DNA from: Myxococcota bacterium
Lineage (GTDB): Bacteria; Myxococcota_A; UBA9160; UBA6930
Direction of reading: 5' to 3'
Length of the DNA: 64,000 bases
NCBI GenBank assembly: GCA_028277885.1
Contig: JANQFK010000015.1
Location: forward strand, 1-64,000
Position numbers and translations under genes: made by a program. The notes beneath the pieces are model-generated. The model had not been told where the DNA came from. It searched no databases and worked only from the letters and a program-made list of their open reading frames with translations. This document shows, in pieces, positions 8,135 through 15,040 of the stretch (position 1 is the first letter of the stretch; every line of letters begins with the position of its first letter).

Positions 8135-10102
8135 TCAGGGCAGCGCGAAGGCCACCAGCGCGTCACCGGGCTCGGACCAGCCGTGGCCACCCGCCGCCAC
8201 CACCACGAACTGCCGGCCGTCTGCACCCCGCCGATAGGTGAGGGGGGTGGCGTTGGCGGTGAAGGGAAGCCGGTGGCTCCACAGCAGCTCGCCGGTCTCG
8301 GCGTCGAAGGCCCGCAGGTACTTGTCCGTGGTGGCGCCGATGAAGACCAGCCCGCCGGCGGTCACGATGGAGCCGCCGAGGTTCGGCGAGCCCACCTCGC
8401 CCTGGAGCCACCAGATCGGGAAGGGGGCCTGGTCCCGGCTGGTGCCGAGGGGCACCTCCCAGAGCACCTCGCCCTTCACCAGGTCGACGGCGGTGAGGGT
8501 GCCCCAGGGCGGCGGGTTGCAGGGCGCGCCCAGCGGCGAGAGCAGGGGCTCGCGGCGCAGCGCGTAGGGGGAGCCCGCCATCGGGTAGAGCTCGTTCGGG
8601 TAGACGGCGCTCTTGTCGGGCAGCGCGTCGTACTCGGCGCGCGGGATCAGCTGCACCATCATGGGGAAGCGCGTCTGGTTCACGTACAGGACCTGGCGCT
8701 CGGGATCGATGGAGACCCCGCCCCAGTTCGCGCCCCCCGCCGAGCCCGGGTACTGGATCGAGCCCTCGAGGGAGGCGGGGGTGAAGACGCCCTCGGAGCG
8801 CCGGCTCGCGATGGCGTCGGCGCAGCGGCCGCGGTCCCAGGGCGTGAACCCGAAGGCGTCGTCGGCGTCGAGGCGCGCCGGGTGCAGCGGCGGCGGATGG
8901 GTGGGAAAGGGCTGGGTCGGCGAGAGCCGCTCGCCCGCCACCGGGTCCTGGGGGACCGGGCGCTCCTCCACGGGGAAGAGCGGCTCGCCGGTCTCGCGGT
9001 GGAGCAGGAACAGGTGCCCCATCTTCGTCGCCTGGGCGACGGCGGGCACCGGGCCCTCGGCGCCGGCGAGCTCGAACAGGGTCGGCTGGCTCGCGACGTC
9101 GTAGTCCCAGACGTCGTGGTGCACGGTCTGGAAGCTCCACGCCACCTCGCCGGTGCGCGCGTCGAGGGCCACGGTGGAGCTCGCGTAGTGGTCGAGCCCG
9201 CCGCGCACCGCCGAGAAGTAGTCCGGCGAGGCATTGCCGGTGGGGACGAAGACGAGGCCGCGCTCCGGGTCCGCCGAGAGGATCGACCACACGTTGGGCG
9301 TGCCCCGGGTGTAGCCCTCGGCGGTGCGCTCGCCGCGCAGGCGGCCCTCGAAGCCCGGCGGCACCGGATCCCAGGCCCAGCGCAGCGCGCCGGTGCGGGC
9401 GTCGAAGCCGCGCACCACGCCGCCCGGCGCGTCCACGCGCAGGTTGTCGGCCACCAGCGCGCCCACCACCACCACGTCGCCGACGGTGACGGGCGGCGAG
9501 GTCGGGTAGTACTCCCAGGTCTCGGCCTCGATCCCCTCGCGCAGGGCCACGCGGCCCGCCGCGCCGAAGTCCGCGCACGGGGCGCCGCTCGCGGCGTCGA
9601 GGGCGATCAGCTCCGAGTCGAGGGTGCCGGTGAACACGCGCGCCGCGCAGGCCTGGCCCGGCCTGGCGTCGGGGTCGCGCCACCAGGCCACGCCGCGGCA
9701 CACGCGCGGGTAGGGGCCCTGGAGCCGGGTGAGCTGCTGCTCCGGGTCGAAGGCCCAGCGCTCGGCGCCGCTCTCGGCGTCCACGGCGATCACCCGGTTG
9801 AAGCCGGTGCAGAAGTAGAGCGTGCCCTCCGCCTCCACGGGCGTCGCGTTGAAGGAGGTGCGGGTCGAGCCGTCGCTGCCGTCGGAGACGTCGCCGTGAT
9901 GGTGGATCCAGGCGATCTCGAGATCGGTGACGTTGCCGCGGTGGATCTGGTCGAGGGGCGACCAGCGCTGGCCGCCCGGGTCGCCGCCGTAGGCGGGCCA
10001 GTCGGCCACCGGTCCCGAGAGGTCCACGGGCGCGGGCTCGCTGCAGGCGAGGGCGCCGAGCAGGACGCCGGCGAGGCATGCGCGGGGGGCGTGGCGAAGC
10101 AT
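8135..10102 (-). CDS. PQQ-dependent dehydrogenase lipoprotein (glucose/quinate dehydrogenase type)
   Basis: 655 residues from ATG 10102. A lipoprotein-type signal (CLAGVLLGALAC) precedes the classic opening WPAYGGDPGGQRWSPLDQI. Repeated propeller blades follow with tryptophan-docking patterns such as ALDAASGAPCADFG, GFDARTGALRWAWDP, ALDARTGEVAWSFQTVHHD and AFDAETGELLWSHRLPF, ending in FVVVAAGGHGW. These define an eight-bladed PQQ quinoprotein that oxidises a sugar or alcohol on the outer side and passes electrons to the respiratory chain. It lacks the five N-terminal membrane helices of E. coli Gcd and has no fused cytochrome c motif (CxxCH). PQQ synthesis genes are not in the window. Substrate unknown. 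Confidence 0.88.
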   Translation of the reverse strand: MLRHAPRACLAGVLLGALACSEPAPVDLSGPVADWPAYGGDPGGQRWSPLDQIHRGNVTDLEIAWIHHHGDVSDGSDGSTRTSFNATPVEAEGTLYFCTGFNRVIAVDAESGAERWAFDPEQQLTRLQGPYPRVCRGVAWWRDPDARPGQACAARVFTGTLDSELIALDAASGAPCADFGAAGRVALREGIEAETWEYYPTSPPVTVGDVVVVGALVADNLRVDAPGGVVRGFDARTGALRWAWDPVPPGFEGRLRGERTAEGYTRGTPNVWSILSADPERGLVFVPTGNASPDYFSAVRGGLDHYASSTVALDARTGEVAWSFQTVHHDVWDYDVASQPTLFELAGAEGPVPAVAQATKMGHLFLLHRETGEPLFPVEERPVPQDPVAGERLSPTQPFPTHPPPLHPARLDADDAFGFTPWDRGRCADAIASRRSEGVFTPASLEGSIQYPGSAGGANWGGVSIDPERQVLYVNQTRFPMMVQLIPRAEYDALPDKSAVYPNELYPMAGSPYALRREPLLSPLGAPCNPPPWGTLTAVDLVKGEVLWEVPLGTSRDQAPFPIWWLQGEVGSPNLGGSIVTAGGLVFIGATTDKYLRAFDAETGELLWSHRLPFTANATPLTYRRGADGRQFVVVAAGGHGWSEPGDALVAFALP

Positions 10103-10186
10103 GCTGGGGCCGGGCCATGTTCTACTCGCTCGCCCGGAGCGGCGCCAGCCGCGCGCGGGCGGTGGGGACCCCGCCGGCGGCCCGGC

Positions 10187-10192
10187 TACCCT
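10187..10192 (+). promoter_or_regulatory. -10-like hexamer TACCCT, leaderless spacing
   Basis: TACCCT in the context GGCTACCCT ends 6 bases before GTG 10199, and no SD precedes that start. Confidence 0.5.
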
Positions 10193-10198
10193 CCGGGT

Positions 10199-10495
10199 GT
10201 GCGGTCCCCGGACTCGGCCACCCCGCCCACGGCGAGCCCCTACGAGGTGCGCTGCCCGGGCTGCGAGACGTCCTTCCCGGTCGGGACGAAGCGCTGCCTC
10301 CACTGCGGCTCGCGGATCGGGGGCGTGCGCTTCCGGCCGGCGGGCGGCCCCGACGCGGCCCTCGAGCTCGAGCCCGAGACCGAGATCGAGGAGGCGCCCG
10401 AGGCGACGGGCTCGGTGATCCGGGTCGGGCTCTGGGGCCTCTCCCTGGGGCTCGCGCTGCTGGGCTCCCTGTTCCGGGTCTGCCAGGGCGGCTGA
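10199..10495 (+). CDS. Small zinc-ribbon membrane protein, function unknown
   Basis: 98 residues. A treble-clef/zinc-ribbon pattern (VRCPGCETSF...KRCLHCGSRIG, two CxxC pairs) lies near the N-terminus, followed by an acidic stretch and one hydrophobic segment (VGLWGLSLGLALLGSLF). The GTG at 10199 is chosen because the protein begins just before the zinc ribbon and a TACCCT box lies 6 bases upstream. It precedes msrB by 12 bases and is probably co-transcribed with it. No function is recognised; such small ribbon-plus-helix proteins are common and diverse. Confidence 0.65.
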   Translation: MRSPDSATPPTASPYEVRCPGCETSFPVGTKRCLHCGSRIGGVRFRPAGGPDAALELEPETEIEEAPEATGSVIRVGLWGLSLGLALLGSLFRVCQGG

Positions 10496-10507
10496 AGGAG
10501 GAGAGCG

Positions 10508-10921
10508 GTGTCGGACGAGAAGGTGCGCAAGAGCGAGGAGGAGTGGCGCCAGAAGCTCACGCCGGAGCAGTTCCAGGTGTGTCGCCTGAAGGGCACCGAG
10601 CCCGCCTTCACCGGCCGGTACTGGGACGCCAAGCAGGACGGCGTGTACCGCTGCGTGGCCTGCAACGCCGAGCTGTTCGATGCCGAGAGCAAGTTCGACT
10701 CGGGGACGGGCTGGCCGAGCTTCACCCGGGCCGTCGCCGAGGGCCGGGTGCGCACCGAGCGCGACACCAGCCACGGCATGATCCGCGACGAGGTGCTGTG
10801 CGCGCGCTGCGACAGCCACCTCGGGCACGTCTTCCCCGACGGCCCGCCGCCGACGGGGATGCGCTACTGCATCAACTCGGTCTCCCTCGAGCTGGTGCCC
10901 CGGGAGACCGGGGAGGGCTGA
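10508..10921 (+). CDS. msrB: Peptide-methionine (R)-S-oxide reductase
   Basis: 137 residues, full length for MsrB. It reduces methionine R-sulfoxide in oxidised proteins. Visible landmarks are the zinc cysteines C49/C52 (RCVACN) and C98/C101 (LCARCD), the substrate pocket SGTGWPSF, the [13 protein letters not shown] block, and catalytic C121 in MRYCINS. GTG 10508 follows GGAGGAGAG. There is no signal peptide, so it acts in the cytoplasm. It follows a small zinc-ribbon protein closely. A second, unusual MsrA-like protein is encoded at 16.6 kb. Confidence 0.96.
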   Translation: MSDEKVRKSEEEWRQKLTPEQFQVCRLKGTEPAFTGRYWDAKQDGVYRCVACNAELFDAESKFDSGTGWPSFTRAVAEGRVRTERDTSHGMIRDEVLCARCDSHLGHVFPDGPPPTGMRYCINSVSLELVPRETGEG

Positions 10922-10935
10922 AACCGCCGGTGCGC

Positions 10936-10952
10936 CCGGGCATCGAACCCGG
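10936..10952 (-). other. tRNA T-arm-like sequence (remnant or hairpin)
   Basis: The minus strand reads CCGGGTTCGATGCCCGG: a 5-bp stem with a TTCGATG loop as in a tRNA T-arm, followed by GCGCACC resembling an acceptor strand. I find no matching D-arm, anticodon arm or 5' acceptor upstream on that strand, so it is not a tRNA gene. It lies between msrB and the AraC gene and could simply be a terminator hairpin. Confidence 0.3.
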
Positions 10953-11876
10953 GTGGATCTCCTCGCCGACGTCGTCCAGCGCCTGGATCTCCGCTCGAGC
11001 TTCTACTTCCGGGCCGCGCTCTCGACCCCCTTCGCCGTCGAGGTTCCCGAGGAGCGGCGACGCATCCGCATCCACGTGGCGGGGGCCGGGCGCGCCTGGA
11101 TCGGGCTGCCCTCGGGAGAGGGCACCTGGTTCGGCAAGGGCGACCTCGTTCTCGTACCCCACGGCTCGGCCCACCTCCTGGCCAGCGCGCCCGTCACGAC
11201 CGGTGTTCCGCTCCAGGCGGCGCTCGACGCCGAGCCCGGGGACGGGGGAGGGGCGTTCCGCCACGGGGGTGGCGGCGAGGAGACGCTGCTGGCCTGTGGC
11301 CACTTCGAGTTCGACGAGACCCTCGTCCATCCGCTGATCGAGTCCCTTCCCCCGTTGATCCACCTCTCCGCGGGCGAGGGCCGCAGCTACGAATGGCTGC
11401 CGCTGCTCCTCGAGGCCATCGACCGGGAGGGCCGCGAGGGAGAGCCCGGAGGCGCCGAGGTGGCGCTGCGCCTCTCGGAGATCCTCTTCATCCAGGTCCT
11501 TCGCGCGGTGCGGGCCCAGGGAGGGGCGGATCCCGGCGCCCTGGCGAGCCTGGAGGATCCCCAGCTCGGACGCGCGCTGAAGGCCATCCACGAGGACCCC
11601 GCCGCGCCCTGGACGCTCGGAGCCCTGGCCTCCATCGCCGGGGTGTCGCGCTCCGTCTTCGCCGACCGCTTCCGCGAGCGGATCGGCGTCACGCCCATGC
11701 GCTACCTCACCCACTGGCGCATGCAGCGGGCGCAGGGGCTGCTCACCCGCGAAGGACTCAGCGTCGGCGAGGTGGGGCAGCGGGTCGGCTACGCGTCCGA
11801 GGCCGCCTTCAGCCGCGCCTTCCGCGCCAGCGTCGGAGAGCCCCCCGGGCGCTACCGCCGCGCGGGCCCGGCCTGA
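10953..11876 (+). CDS. AraC-family regulator with N-terminal cupin domain
   Basis: 307 residues. Residues ~1-200 form the cupin-type effector domain of the AraC_binding_2/cupin_6 kind: FAVEVPEERRRIRIHVAGAG, the LVLVPHGSAHLL motif, then a HPLIESLPPLIHL segment. Residues ~205-305 hold the two helix-turn-helix motifs, with WTLGALASIAGVSRSVFADRFRE followed by the conserved GVTPMRYLTHWRM and a second HTH (VGQRVGYASEAAFSRAFR). GTG 10953 starts in frame with VDLLADVV. It is a DNA-binding transcription factor, probably responding to a small molecule. No target operon is evident; the next gene is a YHS protein about 110 bases away. Confidence 0.9.
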   Translation: MDLLADVVQRLDLRSSFYFRAALSTPFAVEVPEERRRIRIHVAGAGRAWIGLPSGEGTWFGKGDLVLVPHGSAHLLASAPVTTGVPLQAALDAEPGDGGGAFRHGGGGEETLLACGHFEFDETLVHPLIESLPPLIHLSAGEGRSYEWLPLLLEAIDREGREGEPGGAEVALRLSEILFIQVLRAVRAQGGADPGALASLEDPQLGRALKAIHEDPAAPWTLGALASIAGVSRSVFADRFRERIGVTPMRYLTHWRMQRAQGLLTREGLSVGEVGQRVGYASEAAFSRAFRASVGEPPGRYRRAGPA

Positions 11877-11989
11877 TCCCGGCCGATCGGGCAAGAGTTC
11901 CGGACGGACCCGCATACCCGCGCCCGTGCCGCGGTCATCCATTCCGGGAACCCCGAAATCGGGCGGATGCGCCCGGAAAGGAACCCATC

Positions 11990-12454
11990 ATGACTGGCAT
12001 CGAGCGACTGGCTTCCGGAATCCTCACGGCCCTGGCGATCGCGTTCTCGCCGGCCACGGCGCTGGCGGCGGACGTGGCACACAGCACCACCGGCGTGGGA
12101 GGCTACGACCTGGTCTCCTACCACACCGGAGAGAAGCCGGTGCGGGGGAACGGCAACCACGTCTCCGTGCACGACGGCGTCACCTACTTGTTCCAGAACG
12201 AGGCGAACAAGGAGGCCTTCGAGTCGGATCCGGCGCGCTACCTCCCGGCCTACGGGGGCTTCTGCGCCTACGGCGTCGCCGTGGGCAAGAAGTTCGTGGG
12301 GGATCCGGACGTCTGGGAGGTGGTGGACGGCCGCCTCTACCTGAACCTCGACAACAAGATCAAGGGTCTGTGGACCAAGGACGTGCCGGGGAACATCGCC
12401 AAGGCGGACCGCAACTGGGTCCGCATCGAGGCGCTGCCCGCGTCGTCGCTCTGA
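11990..12454 (+). CDS. Exported YHS-domain protein
   Basis: 154 residues. A signal peptide (ASGILTALAIAFSPATALA) is followed by the YHS-like pattern GVGGYDLVSYHTGEKPVRGN, VTYLFQNEANKEAFESDPARYLPAYGG and FCAYGVAVGKK. YHS domains are found in metal-handling and oxidation proteins; secreted single-domain forms of about 150 residues are common but their job is poorly known. AAAGGAACC precedes ATG 11990. The gene stands alone, convergent with the ferredoxin gene, with a strong hairpin between them. Confidence 0.88.
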   Translation: MTGIERLASGILTALAIAFSPATALAADVAHSTTGVGGYDLVSYHTGEKPVRGNGNHVSVHDGVTYLFQNEANKEAFESDPARYLPAYGGFCAYGVAVGKKFVGDPDVWEVVDGRLYLNLDNKIKGLWTKDVPGNIAKADRNWVRIEALPASSL

Positions 12455-12478
12455 GCGGCGGACCCGCTGGGATGGAGG

Positions 12479-12504
12479 AGGGGCCCTGCGGAAGCGGGGC
12501 CCCT
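12479..12504. terminator. Bidirectional hairpin between YHS and ferredoxin genes
   Basis: AGGGGCCCTGC, loop GGAA, GCGGGGCCCCT: an 11-bp stem with one G-U pair and a tetraloop, lying between convergent stop codons and overlapping the ferredoxin stop. There is no T-tract, as usual in this GC-rich sequence. Confidence 0.6.
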
Positions 12505-12697
12505 AGTCCTCCTGGATCTGGATCGCCTGGCGCGGGCACAGCCGCACCGCCTCCTCGACCTTCGTGCGAAGATCCTCGGAGGGGCTCTCCACCAGGATGT
12601 GCAGCATGTCGTCGTCGTCCACCTTGAAGACCTCGGGGGCGACGTCCATGCAGACGGCGTTGGACTCACAGAGGTCGAAGTCGACCACGACCTTCAT
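12503..12697 (-). CDS. Small [3Fe-4S]-type ferredoxin
   Basis: 64 residues. Cysteines C10, C16 and C54 form the pattern CxxNxxC...CP. The position that would carry the extra ligand of a [4Fe-4S] cluster is Asn13, so a [3Fe-4S] cluster is likely. This is the family that feeds electrons to cytochromes P450 and some oxygenases (MKVVVDFDLCESNAVCMDVA, then a conserved acidic segment VDDDD). GGAGGAGATC precedes ATG 12697. No P450 or ferredoxin reductase is in the window, so its partner lies elsewhere. Confidence 0.9.
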   Translation of the reverse strand: MKVVVDFDLCESNAVCMDVAPEVFKVDDDDMLHILVESPSEDLRTKVEEAVRLCPRQAIQIQED

Positions 12698-12727
12698 TTC
12701 GATCTCCTCCTGAGCGGGACGCGGAGG

Positions 12728-13645
12728 CTACCGCGCGAAGCGGCCCGCCTCCACCTCGCGCACGCGCCCGTCCCGGACCAGCCGCTCGAGGTGCTGGCCC
12801 ATGCTGCGCCGCTCCACCGGGTCGGCGAAGGGGATGTCGTCCTGGGGCCGGTACACGAACCGGTGGGCGACGATCTCCTCCAGGCTGCGGGGCTCGGCGA
12901 GGAACTCGAGCAGGCGCTCCTCCCGGGTCGGGATCACCGCGGCGTAGCGGTCGAGGCGCTCGAGGAAGGCCTCGCGGCCCTCGAGGACGCCGATGTGGTG
13001 GAAGGTGACGTACCAGCGGGCGCGAATCCCGCGCACCCGCTCGAGGCTGCGCTCGAAGTCCTCGAGGTCCGACCAGGCGTCGCCGTAATAGGGCCCGAAG
13101 CTCGAGAGGTCGATGTCGCCGAGGTAGAGGACGTCGTCGGGCAGCACGTGGAGCGCGCAGTGGCCGCGGGTGTGGCCCGGCGTGTGGATCACCTCGACGC
13201 GCCGGTCGCCCAGCTCGAAGACGTCGCCGTCCCGGTAGGGCAGGGCGTCGGGCCGCGCCTCGAAGTGGAACTGCTCGACGAGGGCCTTGCGCCAGGGGTC
13301 GGCCTCGGGGCCGTCGAAGCCGTAGAGCGCCATCATGGCGTCGAGGCTCGCGATGCCCGGCAGGTCCGCCTCGTGGAGGTGGCAGGGCACGCCCCGGTAG
13401 AGCGGGTTGCCCGCGACGTGGTCCTCGTGGCAGTGGCTGTTCAGGATCCGGTCCGCGGGCGGCAGCGAGCTCCGGCGCGGGTAGAGGCCCAGGGACGGGT
13501 CGATCACCAGCGACTCCTCGGAGCCGCGCACCGCCAGGCTGTTGCCCTGGGGGTAGCGGCCCCGGCGCTCGCCGAAGAGCACCGTCACCCCGCCGAGCTC
13601 GGCCTGCTCGAGCGACGAGCCGAGCGACTGGCGTTCCCCGTCCAT
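12728..13645 (-). CDS. Metallo-beta-lactamase fold hydrolase
   Basis: 305 residues. It has the zinc motif HCHEDHVAG (HxHxDH), the PGHTRGHCALH histidine, and the DIDLSSFGPYYGD aspartate region of the MBL fold, followed by a C-terminal helical domain (ERLLEFLAEPRSLEEIVAHRF) resembling the winged-helix tail of LACTB2/glyoxalase II-like hydrolases. Start ATG 13645 has a TATCCT box 6 bases upstream and no SD, matching the leaderless pattern. It is divergent from the EVE-domain gene. A cytoplasmic hydrolase; substrate unknown. Confidence 0.88.
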   Translation of the reverse strand: MDGERQSLGSSLEQAELGGVTVLFGERRGRYPQGNSLAVRGSEESLVIDPSLGLYPRRSSLPPADRILNSHCHEDHVAGNPLYRGVPCHLHEADLPGIASLDAMMALYGFDGPEADPWRKALVEQFHFEARPDALPYRDGDVFELGDRRVEVIHTPGHTRGHCALHVLPDDVLYLGDIDLSSFGPYYGDAWSDLEDFERSLERVRGIRARWYVTFHHIGVLEGREAFLERLDRYAAVIPTREERLLEFLAEPRSLEEIVAHRFVYRPQDDIPFADPVERRSMGQHLERLVRDGRVREVEAGRFAR

Positions 13646-13651
13646 CTTGGC

Positions 13652-13657
13652 AGGATA
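13652..13657 (-). promoter_or_regulatory. -10-like hexamer TATCCT, leaderless spacing
   Basis: On the minus strand TATCCT ends 6 bases before ATG 13645 of the MBL hydrolase. Confidence 0.5.
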
Positions 13658-13679
13658 GGCGGTCCACCCGGAGGGAGCG

Positions 13680-14111
13680 ATGCCGCGACGGTACTGGCTC
13701 GTGAAGTCCGAGCCCTTCAAGTACGCCTGGGACCAGCTGGTGAAGGACCGGCGCACCTACTGGGACGGCGTCCGCAACGCCGAGGCGCGCAACAACCTCC
13801 AGGCCATGTCGAAGGGCGACCTGCTGCTCTACTACCACTCCAACGAGGGCAAGGAGGTGGTGGGCGTGGCGAGGGTGTGCGGCGAGGCCTACCCCGACCC
13901 GACCAGCGACGACGAGCGCTGGGTGGTGGTGGACGTCGAGCCCGTGGTGCCCCTGGCCGAGCCCGTCGGCCTCGCCGCCATCAAGGCCGAGCCCGCCCTC
14001 TCGGAGATGGCGCTGGTGCGCCGCTCGCGGCTCTCGGTCACGCCGGTCACCCGCAAGGAGTTCGACCGGGTGCTGAAGATGGGCGGCACGCGCCTGCCCA
14101 GGGGCGCATGA
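13680..14111 (+). CDS. EVE-domain protein
   Basis: 143 residues, the usual length of a stand-alone EVE domain. It begins MPRRYWLVKSEP, followed by YWDGVRNAEARNNLQAMSKGDLLLYYHSNEGKEVVGVARV, the hallmark of the EVE/PUA-like fold that recognises modified bases. GGAGGGAGCG precedes ATG 13680. The stop overlaps the next ATG (ATGA), coupling it to a DUF1499 gene. The domain is widespread in housekeeping contexts. No restriction or methylase gene is near, so a defence role is not supported here. Confidence 0.93.
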   Translation: MPRRYWLVKSEPFKYAWDQLVKDRRTYWDGVRNAEARNNLQAMSKGDLLLYYHSNEGKEVVGVARVCGEAYPDPTSDDERWVVVDVEPVVPLAEPVGLAAIKAEPALSEMALVRRSRLSVTPVTRKEFDRVLKMGGTRLPRGA

Positions 14112-14494
14112 GCGCACCGGGCCTGCGCGACGGCCGGCTCGCGGACTGCCCGCGCAGCCCCAACTGCGTGTGCAGCGAGGCCTCGGACCCGGGCCACCGC
14201 ATCGCGCCCCTGGCGCTGGCGGTCTCGCCCGAGGAGGCCTGGCGCGACCTGGTCGAGGTGCTCGAGGGCTGGCCCGGGGCCCGCATCGTCCGGCGCGACG
14301 CCGCCTACCTCCACGCGGAGTGCCGCACCCGCCTGCTGCGCTTCGTCGACGACGTCGAGTTCCAGCTGCTCCCCGAGGCCGGTCTCGTCGCCGTGCGCTC
14401 GGCGTCGCGGCTCGGCTGGTCGGACCTGGGGGCGAACCGGGCACGGGTGGAGGCGATCCGCGCCCGGCTGCGCGAGCGGGGCACGGTGCGCTAG
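14108..14494 (+). CDS. DUF1499 family protein
   Basis: 128 residues. It matches the DUF1499 pattern: an early CPRSPNCVCSEA motif, the PEEAWRDLVEVLEGWPGARIVRRDAAYLHAE core, and FVDDVEFQLLPEAGLVAVRSASRLGWSDLGANRARVE. There is no signal peptide. ATG 14108 overlaps the EVE gene's TGA, so the two are one translational unit; a hairpin follows the stop. The biochemical role of this family is not established. Confidence 0.9.
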   Translation: MSAPGLRDGRLADCPRSPNCVCSEASDPGHRIAPLALAVSPEEAWRDLVEVLEGWPGARIVRRDAAYLHAECRTRLLRFVDDVEFQLLPEAGLVAVRSASRLGWSDLGANRARVEAIRARLRERGTVR

Positions 14495-14497
14495 CCG

Positions 14498-14518
14498 GGC
14501 GAGCCCTCCGGGCTCGCC
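14498..14518 (+). terminator. Hairpin GGCGAGCCC-TCC-GGGCTCGCC after the EVE/DUF1499 operon
   Basis: A perfect 9-bp stem with a 3-base loop starts 4 bases after the DUF1499 stop. A near-identical hairpin (GCGAGCCC-GGA-GGGCTCGC) occurs at 35558. Confidence 0.6.
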
Positions 14519-14562
14519 TCGCGGCGGGAGCCGCCCGGTTGGGTCGGCCCCGCGGCGCGAGG

Positions 14563-14568
14563 TAGAGT
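14563..14568 (+). promoter_or_regulatory. -10-like hexamer TAGAGT, leaderless spacing
   Basis: TAGAGT ends 6 bases before ATG 14575 of the hemerythrin gene, which lacks an SD. Confidence 0.5.
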
Positions 14569-14574
14569 CCCGGA

Positions 14575-14997
14575 ATGGCGAGCGACCAGCCCGGCCTGCG
14601 CAAGCGCATGCAGCTCGAAGCGAAGCGCATCTTCCACCAGCACGAGCAGCTCGACGCCTTCTACGCCATGGCGGCGGAGGCGATGAACGGCTCCGACGCA
14701 CGGCTCGCCCGGGAGGCCTTCTCCCACCTCCGGGACGCCCTGGTGGCCCACTTCGAGGTCGAGGAGCGCACCCACTTTCCCGCCATCCACGGCCTCTCGC
14801 CGGCCACGGACTCGCGCCTGGCGGGGCTGGTGCGGGAGCACGGCGAGTTTCGCGAGCAGCTCGCCCGGCTAGAGGAGGCGCTGATCGTCTCCGACCTCGC
14901 CACGGCCACGCGGGAGCTCGAGGCGCTGGCCCGGGCGCTCTCCGCCCACGAGAAGGTGGAGGAGGAGCTCTTCCAGGCCAGCACCGGGGCGTCCTGA
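14575..14997 (+). CDS. Hemerythrin-like (HHE) domain protein
   Basis: 140 residues in a four-helix pattern with histidines and acids placed as in HHE cation-binding domains: FHQHEQLD, HFEVEERTHFP, VREHGEFREQL and LSAHEKVEEELF. These would bind a di-iron site that senses or binds oxygen or nitric oxide in the cytoplasm. It is a single gene with its own putative leaderless promoter, so no partner is suggested by context. Confidence 0.9.
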   Translation: MASDQPGLRKRMQLEAKRIFHQHEQLDAFYAMAAEAMNGSDARLAREAFSHLRDALVAHFEVEERTHFPAIHGLSPATDSRLAGLVREHGEFREQLARLEEALIVSDLATATRELEALARALSAHEKVEEELFQASTGAS

Positions 14998-15040
14998 CGC
15001 CCGCTGGAACCGAGGCCGGCGGCGTGCATCGAAACCGGTC

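Noticed and set aside
10925..10960. Complete tRNA gene
   Set aside because: Only a T-arm-like segment is present; no D-arm, anticodon arm or 5' acceptor strand is found at the right distance.
13680..14111. EVE-domain gene as part of a modification-dependent defence system
   Set aside because: No nuclease, methylase or other defence gene adjoins; single EVE genes with DUF1499 look like housekeeping genes.
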